From Bacillota bacterium (GTDB taxonomy: Bacteria > Bacillota > Limnochordia > JAAZLZ01), in NCBI GenBank assembly GCA_012799075.1, contig JAAZLZ010000311.1, positions 1 to 12,219 of the forward strand: a DNA stretch of 12,219 nucleotides, read 5' to 3'. The notes under the pieces are model-generated. The model ran no database searches. It was given only the letters and a program-made list of their open reading frames with translations, and was not told where the DNA came from. The first letter of the stretch is position 1, and each line of letters begins with the position of its first letter. The translations under genes and the position numbers were made by a program. Shown here piece after piece: positions 6,038-11,884 of the stretch.

Positions 6038-7228
6038 ATGTCTGACAGCAACGGACACTTCGGTGTCTACGGAGGACAATTCGTTCCCGAAACCCTGATG
6101 GTCGCCCTAGGGGAGTTGGAGCAGGCCTATGAACAAGCAGCTGCGGATCCCGCCTTCCATGAAGAGTTGAACTATTACCTGCAGCAATATTCAGGACGGC
6201 CTACCCCTTTGTACCTGGCAAAGCGTTTGACAGAGCACTTGGGGGGGGCAGCCATTTATCTCAAGCGGGAGGATTTGAATCACACTGGAGCCCATAAGAT
6301 CAACAACACCTTGGGACAAGCTCTGCTTGCTCGCCGCATGGGAAAGAAGAGGATCATCGCGGAAACAGGTGCCGGCCAACACGGAGTGGCAACGGCCACC
6401 GTTGCCGCGATGTTTGGTCTTGCTTGTGAAATCTACATGGGGGAAGAAGATGTCCGCCGTCAAGAGCTCAACGTCTTCCGCATGAGGCTGCTGGGAGCTG
6501 AGGTTAAACCGGTGTCATCAGGCAGCAAGACCTTGAAGGATGCGACCAACGAAGCCCTCAGGGATTGGGTAACCAATGTAAAGTCGACGTATTACATCAT
6601 CGGATCAGTAGTTGGCCCCCATCCTTATCCAACGATGGTGCGCAACTTCCAATCTGTGATCGGCAAGGAGACAATGGAGCAGCTGCCAAACCTTCCCGAT
6701 TGGGTAATCGCTTGTGTGGGGGGCGGTAGCAACGCAATGGGCATTTTCCATGCTTTTGTGCCCCATCCGGAAGTAAGGTTGGTGGGTGTTGAGGCCGCGG
6801 GGGAGGGGCTGTCAACCAATAAGCATGCCGCTGCCTTGACCATGGGGACAAGGGGCGTCTTGCATGGTTCTTTAAGTTACATTCTCCATGACGAGGATGG
6901 ACAGATTCTGCCCGCCCACTCGGTCTCAGCAGGTTTGGATTACCCGGGCGTAGGCCCCGAGCACAGTTGCCTCAAAGACTCGGGGCGAGCCCAGTACACG
7001 ACGGTTACCGACGATGAAGCCCTAGAAGCCTTTTGCAGTTTATGTCACCTGGAAGGGATCATCCCTGCGTTGGAAAGCGCCCACGCCCTAGCTTACGCCA
7101 TGAAGCTTGCGCCGAGGCGTCCTAAGGACGAGACAATTGTGGTTTGCCTGTCGGGCAGGGGAGATAAAGACGTGCAACAGGTTGCAGACATCCTAGCATC
7201 AAACCGATCAAGGAGGGAGTCCCATTGA
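6038..7228 (+). CDS. trpB: tryptophan synthase beta chain
   Basis: TrpB condenses indole with L-serine to L-tryptophan using PLP. All key residues are visible, at positions close to Salmonella numbering: HTGAHKINN with Schiff-base Lys87, catalytic Glu109 in ETGAGQHG, the phosphate-binding GGGSN loop (228-232), SAGLDYPGVGPEH with the closing Asp301, and SGRGDKD (372-378). The 396 residues beginning MSDSNGHFGVYGGQFVPETL are a standard TrpB1, the type that pairs with TrpA. ATG 6038 is chosen because it matches the usual TrpB N-terminus and follows GGAGGAG (6020-6026). The TGA stop overlaps the trpA start. No other trp biosynthetic gene is in the window, so chorismate-to-indole enzymes must be elsewhere or absent. 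Confidence 0.98.
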   Translation: MSDSNGHFGVYGGQFVPETLMVALGELEQAYEQAAADPAFHEELNYYLQQYSGRPTPLYLAKRLTEHLGGAAIYLKREDLNHTGAHKINNTLGQALLARRMGKKRIIAETGAGQHGVATATVAAMFGLACEIYMGEEDVRRQELNVFRMRLLGAEVKPVSSGSKTLKDATNEALRDWVTNVKSTYYIIGSVVGPHPYPTMVRNFQSVIGKETMEQLPNLPDWVIACVGGGSNAMGIFHAFVPHPEVRLVGVEAAGEGLSTNKHAAALTMGTRGVLHGSLSYILHDEDGQILPAHSVSAGLDYPGVGPEHSCLKDSGRAQYTTVTDDEALEAFCSLCHLEGIIPALESAHALAYAMKLAPRRPKDETIVVCLSGRGDKDVQQVADILASNRSRRESH

Positions 7229-7989
7229 GCAGGCTGCAAAAGGTTTTTGCCTCAGACCGCAAAGCCCTCATCCCTTTCATCGTTGCCGGTGACCCCAATC
7301 TAGACGCTACTGCGGCCCTCATCACAGAGCTTGCCCATCGGGGAGCAGACATCATTGAATTAGGGGTGCCTTTTTCCGATCCGGTGGCCAACGGCCCCAT
7401 CGTGCAGGAATCATGCCTTCGGGCCTTAGCCGCGGGAACGGACTCCAATAAGGTGCTTGCCATGGTCGCCAACTTGCGTAACGAGGGGGGAATCACCACT
7501 CCCATCGTGTTATTCATCTACTATAACTGCCTCTACCGTCGAGGCTGCCGAAGCTTCGTTGAAAAGGCGACAGCTGCAGGGGTCAACGGCTTGATGGTCC
7601 CGGATCTTCCTTTCGAGGAAGCAGTGGAGCTACACCAGGCCTGTCAAGATAGCGGCATGGATCTCATCTACACGGCAGCTTCCACCAGCACGCCCCAGCG
7701 TCTGCGCCGTATTGCTGAGCTGACCACTGCTTTCATCTATTGTGTCCCCTTAGCTGGGGTAAACGACGAATTGACCGCGTTTATTGAAAGGCTGCGGACA
7801 ACAAACAAACCCCTGACCATGGGGTTTGATCGGTCCGAACCCGAACAGGCGATCAGACTTGCCTCCCTAGTGGATGGGGTCATCGTTGAAAACGCCCTGG
7901 TCCAGATGATTCACGATTCCCCAGAACCGGTACAGGCGGCAGGGGATTTCGTCCACAGTCTAAGGAAGGCTCTGGACACAAAGGTTTGA
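7225..7989 (+). CDS. trpA: tryptophan synthase alpha chain, probably catalytically impaired
   Basis: TrpA normally cleaves indole-3-glycerol phosphate to indole and passes it to TrpB. The TIM-barrel framework is clear (IPFIVAGDP 16-24, ELGVPFSDP 45-53, VPDLPFEEA 125-133), and catalytic Glu45 (Salmonella Glu49) and Tyr172 (Tyr175) remain. The second catalytic acid, Asp60 in Salmonella, is Asn56 here (codon AAC 7390-7392, ANG instead of ADG). Loop 6 GVTG is GVND (178-181) and is followed by a deletion of about eight residues. The phosphate-binding GFGIS is GFDRS (200-204), and the GS before A(L/I)V is Glu222-Asn223. At 254 residues it is shorter than the usual 260-270. TTG 7225 follows AAGGAGGGAG and overlaps the trpB stop. 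It probably remains a structural or allosteric partner of TrpB, with substrate cleavage lost or changed. Confidence 0.93.
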   Translation: MSRLQKVFASDRKALIPFIVAGDPNLDATAALITELAHRGADIIELGVPFSDPVANGPIVQESCLRALAAGTDSNKVLAMVANLRNEGGITTPIVLFIYYNCLYRRGCRSFVEKATAAGVNGLMVPDLPFEEAVELHQACQDSGMDLIYTAASTSTPQRLRRIAELTTAFIYCVPLAGVNDELTAFIERLRTTNKPLTMGFDRSEPEQAIRLASLVDGVIVENALVQMIHDSPEPVQAAGDFVHSLRKALDTKV

Positions 7990-8015
7990 CAGGCAACTTC
8001 CCTGAGATGTAGAAT
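7986..8015 (+). promoter_or_regulatory. sigma-A promoter overlapping the trpA stop
   Basis: A perfect -35 TTGACA (7986-7991) and a -10 TAGAAT (8010-8015) are separated by 18 bases. The trpA stop TGA lies inside the -35 box. Transcription would begin near 8022, giving a short leader before the small gene at 8046. The small gene and ynbB can therefore be expressed independently of trpBA. Confidence 0.7.
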
Positions 8016-8045
8016 TACCTGGGGGGTAAGGGGGAGAGAGCCAAC

Positions 8046-8294
8046 ATGATTGTTTCTTTCGCACTAGAGTTCAACTCTCGCGACGAGATGGAGCAGGTGG
8101 CCAACAAGCTGTGGAAACAGCACAAAATTACCGGGGAGATGGAAATGATCCCATTGCCGGGTGGTAGATGGCGATTATCCGTCCATTCGGAAAAGCAACT
8201 CCGATCAAGTACTATCGAGGCATTGCCCGGCAAGCGGACGAGTAGCAAGCTGACAGGGATCAAAGTGGAGGAGGACTCCCGAGAAGTTGACTAA
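8046..8294 (+). CDS. small conserved-looking protein coupled to ynbB, function unknown
   Basis: This 82-residue soluble protein starts MIVSFALEFNSRDEMEQVAN and contains GRWRLSVHSEK in its middle. The alternating strand-helix-strand appearance suggests a small alpha/beta fold. There are no membrane segments, cysteine clusters or nucleotide-binding motifs. ATG 8046 follows GGGGGAGAG. Its last bases overlap the start of the PLP enzyme gene by eight bases, and that gene's GGAGGAGGA ribosome site (8267-8275) is inside this coding region, so the two are translationally coupled. I do not recognise the family. A regulatory or accessory role for the downstream enzyme is inference from coupling alone. 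Confidence 0.7.
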   Translation: MIVSFALEFNSRDEMEQVANKLWKQHKITGEMEMIPLPGGRWRLSVHSEKQLRSSTIEALPGKRTSSKLTGIKVEEDSREVD

Positions 8295-9540
8295 TACCGC
8301 GATATTGGACTTGATCGCCCATGCAAAGGACGAACTCCGTCCTTTGTGGCGATCCTACGATCACTTGAAGCTGATTAACCAAAGGAAGGTCTTGACAGCC
8401 TTCCATGACAACCGCGTTTCCGATTACCACCTGGTAGGGACAACGGGCTATGGTTATGGAGATTTGGGCAGAGATGCAGTGGAAGGTGTCTTCGCACACG
8501 TTTTTCGCGGGGAGGAAGCCCTTGTCAGACCTAACCTGGTAAGCGGCACCCATGCCATTTCAGCCTGCCTATTCGGCTCTCTCCAACCGGGTGATGAACT
8601 CGTATCGGCAGTAGGCAAACCATACGACACCTTGTGCCAAGTCATCGGCATTGAGGGAAATGCGCCCGGCAACCTGATGGACATGGGCGTCGTTTATCGG
8701 GAGGTTCCCCTGACTAAAGAGGGGAAGCCGGATCGTGCCGCCCTTGAACGGACCATTACCAAGAAGACGCGGGTGGTGCTGATCCAGCGCTCCCGGGGCT
8801 ATGCCTGGCGTGCAGCTCTGAGGGTGTCCCAAATCGAGGCCATCGTTAACACGGTCAAGAATGTCAGGCAGGACATTATTTGTTTTGTAGACAACTGCTA
8901 CGGTGAATTCGTCGAGGAGCACGAGCCGTTAGAGGCAGGCGCAGACCTAATTGCCGGCTCCCTCATTAAGAACCCGGGGGGCACCTTGGCCCCTTCGGGC
9001 GGATACATCGTCGGCAAAGGAGAGTATATGGAACGGATAGCCGCCAGGGTTACTGCTCCAGCCATCGGCGCTCGGGTGGGCCCGATGCTTAATCTGACGC
9101 CGTTGATTTTGCAGGGGTTGTTCCTCGCTCCCCATACCGTCGGCGAGGTTTTGCAGGGGCTTTCGTTGGTTGCCAAGGTCTTTGCTGACCTGGGCTTTCC
9201 GACCGAACCCTTTTGGCAGGATCCCCGGGGAGATGCAGTCCAGGCCATTCGCCTTGGATCTGCGGACAGACTGATCGCCTTTTGCCGGGGTATACAAAAA
9301 GCTGGCCCCGTTGATGGTTATGTGACGCCGGAACCCTCTGGCATGCCGGGATACGAAGACCAGATCATTATGGCAGGAGGAACCTTTGTCCAAGGCTCCT
9401 CTAGTGAATTAAGCGCCGACGGTCCCTTGCGGCCTCCTTATACTGCATATCTACAAGGGGGCATGAGCAAGGAGCACATCGAATTGGGCCTAGTTTTTGC
9501 CTTCCGAGAACTCCTGGACCAAGGCTTGATCCGAATCTGA
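8287..9540 (+). CDS. ynbB: methionine gamma-lyase-family / 'aluminum resistance' PLP enzyme (YnbB-like)
   Basis: This is a fold-type I PLP enzyme of the family annotated as aluminum-resistance protein or methionine gamma-lyase family, typified by B. subtilis YnbB. Visible elements are GYGYGDLGRDAVEGVFA (54-70), SGTHAISACLFG (86-97), VDNCYGEF (201-208) with the PLP-ring Asp202, and AGSLIKNPGGTLAPSGGYI (223-241) with the likely Schiff-base Lys228. The length of 417 is typical. Family members resemble C-S lyases, but the natural substrate is not established to my knowledge. TTG 8287 is the start, 11 bases after GGAGGAGGA. In B. subtilis ynbB lies close downstream of spoVK; here trpBA and the other genes stand between them. 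A stem-loop follows at 9557. Confidence 0.92.
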   Translation: MTNTAILDLIAHAKDELRPLWRSYDHLKLINQRKVLTAFHDNRVSDYHLVGTTGYGYGDLGRDAVEGVFAHVFRGEEALVRPNLVSGTHAISACLFGSLQPGDELVSAVGKPYDTLCQVIGIEGNAPGNLMDMGVVYREVPLTKEGKPDRAALERTITKKTRVVLIQRSRGYAWRAALRVSQIEAIVNTVKNVRQDIICFVDNCYGEFVEEHEPLEAGADLIAGSLIKNPGGTLAPSGGYIVGKGEYMERIAARVTAPAIGARVGPMLNLTPLILQGLFLAPHTVGEVLQGLSLVAKVFADLGFPTEPFWQDPRGDAVQAIRLGSADRLIAFCRGIQKAGPVDGYVTPEPSGMPGYEDQIIMAGGTFVQGSSSELSADGPLRPPYTAYLQGGMSKEHIELGLVFAFRELLDQGLIRI

Positions 9541-9556
9541 CTGATATTTTGTCGTT

Positions 9557-9603
9557 GTAAGGGCGAACAGGCCATCATTTCGTGGTTGTGGCCTGTTCCT
9601 TAC
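9557..9603 (+). terminator. terminator hairpin after ynbB
   Basis: GTAAGG (9557-9562) plus GAACAGGCCA (9565-9574) pair with TGGCCTGTTC (9589-9598) and CTTAC (9599-9603), leaving a small bulge and a 14-base loop. The following bases CCTTTAGTTATCC are only moderately T-rich, so termination may be partial. Confidence 0.6.
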
Positions 9604-9619
9604 CCTTTAGTTATCCTCC

Positions 9620-9647
9620 TTGACTTTTGCCGCCAATCTGCTACAAT
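9620..9647 (+). promoter_or_regulatory. sigma-A promoter of speD
   Basis: TTGACT (9620-9625) and TACAAT (9642-9647) are separated by 16 bases and match the vegetative consensus in ten of twelve positions. The transcript would start near 9654, giving a leader of about 60 bases before speD. Confidence 0.8.
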
Positions 9648-9658
9648 TTACTTGCTGG

Positions 9659-9718
9659 TTTCCGGAAGGAAGTCCTGAAACGGCGCAAAATGCCAAAAGG
9701 AGGCGAGAAATGGAATGA
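9659..9718 (+). promoter_or_regulatory. speD leader with two small hairpins and a two-codon upstream frame
   Basis: TTTC/GAAA with GGA/TCC (9659-9680) forms one hairpin and GGCG/TGCC (9682-9694) a second, just before the ribosome site AAAAGGAGG (9695-9703). An ATG at 9710 opens ATG-GAA-TGA, which overlaps the speD ATG at 9715. The SD sits six bases from this first ATG and eleven from the speD start. I could not match the leader to a known SAM or polyamine riboswitch. Confidence 0.4.
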
Positions 9719-10089
9719 AAAACGCTTTGGGGTGTCACATTCTTTGTGAGGCTTATGGATGTGACCCTGGGGTGCTAAATCAAAGGCAGCAAATTGAGGA
9801 AATCATGGTCGAGGCAGCCCTACGCGCCGGAGCCGAAGTGCGGGAAGTGGTGTTTCATAACTTTAGTCCGCAGGGGGTCAGTGGGGTTGTCGTTATTTCC
9901 GAGTCCCACCTAGCCGTTCATACATGGCCGGAGTTGGGCTACGCCGCTGTCGATGTATTTACCTGTGGCGATCGGGTAAACCCCTGGGATGCTTGCAACT
10001 ATATCACTGAGCACTTCAAGGCGAACAGTATTAGTACGACAGAGGTACAACGGGGAATACAAGCTTCTTGTTTAAGGAAAACTTCCTGA
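9715..10089 (+). CDS. speD: S-adenosylmethionine decarboxylase proenzyme (prokaryotic class 1B)
   Basis: SpeD decarboxylates S-adenosylmethionine to supply the aminopropyl group for spermidine. It is a pyruvoyl enzyme that cleaves itself between Glu63 and Ser64 in ISESHLAVHTWPE (61-73); Ser64 becomes the pyruvoyl group. His69 and Cys84 (in FTCGD) correspond to the processing and catalytic residues known from Thermotoga and Bacillus enzymes. At 124 residues it is full length. It has its own promoter and no spermidine synthase (speE) beside it, so that gene must be elsewhere. The ATG at 9715 is favoured by family N-termini (MKN..G.H), although a better-spaced ATG at 9710 opens a two-codon frame. 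Confidence 0.97.
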   Translation: MKNALGCHILCEAYGCDPGVLNQRQQIEEIMVEAALRAGAEVREVVFHNFSPQGVSGVVVISESHLAVHTWPELGYAAVDVFTCGDRVNPWDACNYITEHFKANSISTTEVQRGIQASCLRKTS

Positions 10090-10144
10090 TAAAAGGGGGG
10101 AAGTTAGGGTTGTATGAGTTCCAATAAATCTATCAGAGTCCTTT

Positions 10145-10181
10145 GACCCTGCTGTCAACGACATCGTTGAAAAGCAGGGTC
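10145..10181 (+). terminator. strong stem-loop after speD, possible terminator
   Basis: GACCCTGCT (10145-10153) pairs with AGCAGGGTC (10173-10181), and an inner CAACG/CGTTG (10156-10169) extends the hairpin. No T-run follows (TATTCATGTCC), so it may stabilise the speD mRNA end or terminate weakly. Confidence 0.45.
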
Positions 10182-10204
10182 TATTCATGTCCACAAGCCT
10201 CTTG

Positions 10205-10220
10205 TTGAACACGTGTTCAA
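10205..10220 (+). promoter_or_regulatory. perfect palindrome matching the Gram-positive LexA (SOS) box
   Basis: TTGAACACGTGTTCAA is a perfect 16-base inverted repeat. Its core GAAC-ACGT-GTTC fits the Firmicutes LexA/DinR site CGAACRNRYGTTYG, except that the outer C/G pair is T/A. It covers the -35 region of the promoter of the SigH-like gene, the expected place for repression. Another dimeric repressor, for example of the TetR type, cannot be excluded. Confidence 0.65.
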
Positions 10221-10233
10221 TTTATGTTATTAT
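10205..10233 (+). promoter_or_regulatory. sigma-A promoter of the SigH-like gene
   Basis: TTGAAC (10205-10210) and TATTAT (10228-10233) are 17 bases apart, the ideal spacing. The -35 box is the left half of the palindrome, so operator binding would exclude RNA polymerase. Transcription would start near 10240, about 110 bases before the chosen start codon. Confidence 0.65.
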
Positions 10234-10351
10234 TAGGATGAGCTTTGTGGCAAAGAGGACAATCTTTACAGTTGTTATTGAAGGATTTGCCTGGTTGCCG
10301 AGTAAAAATCATTCTTGGACTCCCGGTCGCCCGGAAGGAGTGTGGTTGCCT

Positions 10352-10999
10352 ATGGGGGGAAGGGCTGTGCCCGCGGGTTATTTACCGCCCACAAAGGACA
10401 GATTGGACTTTAGCAAGATGTCCGATGAAGAAGCTGTCTTGTACGCCCAGGCAGGCATGGAGGATGCTATAAATCATTTGTTTGGCAAATACCAAAGACT
10501 AGTGTATATCTGGACACGGCCTTACTTCCTTCAAGGAGCGGAAGATGATGATCTGCTCCAAGAAGGATTGATTGGTCTTTATAAAGCGATACGGGACTTT
10601 AACCCAGGCTCATCATCCTTCTGGTCCTTCGCAAAGCTTTGCATCACTCGCAACATCATCAGCGCAATCAAAGGAACCACCCGTCAGAAGCATATCCCAT
10701 TGAATTCGTACACGTCGCTCCACAAGCCGGTTTATGACTCCGAAGGGGACCGAACCCTGATGGAGGTCTTGGCGAGCAATCGAGTTGATGATCCGGAAAC
10801 CTTGTTCATCGATCAAGAGCACCTTCAGAACACCCACCAGCATATCAAGAAAGCCCTCAGTGACTTCGAATACCGGGTGTTCCGATTGTACATTAACGGA
10901 CTTTCCTACAAGGAGATGGCCCACCAGCTCCATACCCACACAAAGTCCATTGATAATGCCCTGTGTCGAATAAAGAATAAGATGGCCAAGTTTCTCTAA
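10352..10999 (+). CDS. RNA polymerase sigma factor, SigH (sigma-30) family
   Basis: This 215-residue sigma-70-family protein closely resembles B. subtilis SigH (218 residues), which drives the transition to sporulation and competence. Region 2 shows DDLLQEGLIGLYKAIRDF (66-83) and the DNA-melting/-10 stretch CITRNIISAIKGTTRQKHIP (97-116), followed by LNSYTSLHKPVYD, a SigH-specific segment. Region 4 (about 165-211) has the HTH LSYKEMAHQLHTHTKSIDNA. Region 3 is reduced, as in SigH. ATG 10352 is chosen because GGAAGGAG (10333-10340) precedes it and SigH proteins begin about here. In-frame starts upstream at 10187 and 10238 precede the predicted transcription start and add an unrelated N-terminus. 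In many Firmicutes sigH lies beside ribosomal/secE genes, so this copy between speD and DUF554 may be a paralog. The LexA-like box suggests SOS control. Confidence 0.88.
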   Translation: MGGRAVPAGYLPPTKDRLDFSKMSDEEAVLYAQAGMEDAINHLFGKYQRLVYIWTRPYFLQGAEDDDLLQEGLIGLYKAIRDFNPGSSSFWSFAKLCITRNIISAIKGTTRQKHIPLNSYTSLHKPVYDSEGDRTLMEVLASNRVDDPETLFIDQEHLQNTHQHIKKALSDFEYRVFRLYINGLSYKEMAHQLHTHTKSIDNALCRIKNKMAKFL

Positions 11000-11029
11000 C
11001 CATGAATTGCACATGGGCAATAAACAATG

Positions 11030-11068
11030 ACGGTTTTGGGGGGTTGTGCCCAAAACCGTTCTTTCTTC
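11030..11068 (+). terminator. intrinsic terminator after the sigma factor gene
   Basis: ACGGTTTTGGG (11030-11040) pairs perfectly with CCCAAAACCGT (11049-11059) around an eight-base loop, followed by TTCTTTCTTC. This is a strong stem with a pyrimidine-rich tail. A small additional hairpin, ATTGC/GCAAT, lies just upstream (11006-11021). Confidence 0.85.
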
Positions 11069-11134
11069 GAGTAGGAGTATATGATAGAATACATCCTGAC
11101 GGTCATATTGGCACTGACCACTAATAATCGCTAA

Positions 11135-11171
11135 GGAGTTTACGCCGTCCCTATCCGTCAAGGTTCGGCGT
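11135..11171 (+). promoter_or_regulatory. displaced ribosome site and hairpin before the DUF554 gene
   Basis: The ATG at 11181 has no Shine-Dalgarno sequence in the 15 bases before it. AAGGAG (11133-11138) lies about 42 bases upstream, and between them ACGCCG (11142-11147) pairs with CGGCGT (11166-11171). Folding this hairpin would bring AAGGAG to within about 12 unpaired bases of the start codon. The pairing is seen; its role in translation is inference. Confidence 0.4.
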
Positions 11172-11180
11172 CAAGTCTCG

Positions 11181-11867
11181 ATGACAGGAACTTTGATCAA
11201 TGCAATCTTAGTTGTTCTTGGCTCCCTGATTGGGCTAGCCCTCAGAAAGAGACTGCCTGAACGGTATGGAAAGACTCTGATGCAGGGAATAGCCTTGTTT
11301 GTGCTGTTTCTTGGAGGGCAAATGGCTAAGGAAACAGCTCAGCCCCTTATACCTCTGGTTAGCATAGCCTTAGGCAGCATTATCGGGGAGTTCTTAATGA
11401 TCGAAACTAAGTTGGAAGCCTTAAGCCTTCGAATGGAAGGGAAGTTTGGCCGGGGAGACGCTCTGTTTGCCCAAAGCTTTGTCGGGAGCAGTTTGCTGTT
11501 CGTCGTTGGACCGATGGCCATCATCGGCTCCATCAACGATGGGCTGCAAAATGATTATTCCCTTCTCTTAGCCAAGTCAATTATGGACGGCTTTAGTGCT
11601 ATTGCCTTCGCCTCAACGATGGGCATTGGCGTGCTATTCTCCGCCATCACCATCCTTGTGTACCAAGGCGGACTGACCCTTGCAGCCATCCTCGCACGGG
11701 ACTTTTTTACTCCGGCAATCATTGCGGAGATGACGGCAACGGGGGGAATGATCATTTTAGGACTTGGTATCAATATGCTTGAACTGCGTAGAATACGGGT
11801 GGGCAATTTGCTGCCAGCCATTCCTATCGCCATTATCTGTACCGCCCTCACCAAGGCCTTACTCTAG
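11181..11867 (+). CDS. DUF554 family integral membrane protein (YdfK-like)
   Basis: This 228-residue hydrophobic protein starts MTGTLINAILVVLGSLIGLA and continues LRKRLPERYGKTLMQGIAL, the typical opening of the DUF554 family. About six to seven membrane helices are visible, including 5-22, 34-50, 55-72, 99-117, 137-160, 182-200 and 208-226. Family function is unknown; members are widespread in Firmicutes and are sometimes proposed to be transporters. The ATG is fixed by family similarity because no near-by ribosome site supports it. Seventeen bases separate it from the downstream mgtC-family gene, so the two are probably co-transcribed. Confidence 0.88.
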   Translation: MTGTLINAILVVLGSLIGLALRKRLPERYGKTLMQGIALFVLFLGGQMAKETAQPLIPLVSIALGSIIGEFLMIETKLEALSLRMEGKFGRGDALFAQSFVGSSLLFVVGPMAIIGSINDGLQNDYSLLLAKSIMDGFSAIAFASTMGIGVLFSAITILVYQGGLTLAAILARDFFTPAIIAEMTATGGMIILGLGINMLELRRIRVGNLLPAIPIAIICTALTKALL

Positions 11868-11884
11868 TAGGAGGGGGGAGAACA

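Noticed and set aside
9654..9710. SAM or preQ1-type riboswitch before speD
   Set aside because: Only two short hairpins; no known conserved riboswitch core could be recognised.
10114..10146. Ten-codon frame (MSSNKSIRVL) after speD with a GGGGGGAAG sequence upstream
   Set aside because: Too short to distinguish from chance and it runs into the following hairpin.
10187..10351. Longer N-terminus of the sigma factor starting at ATG 10187 or 10238
   Set aside because: These starts precede the predicted transcription start, the added residues do not resemble SigH, and ATG 10352 has the ribosome site.
10613..11161. 182-codon minus-strand frame across the SigH-like gene
   Set aside because: Mostly antisense to region 2-4 coding and runs through the terminator; no motifs and no ribosome site.
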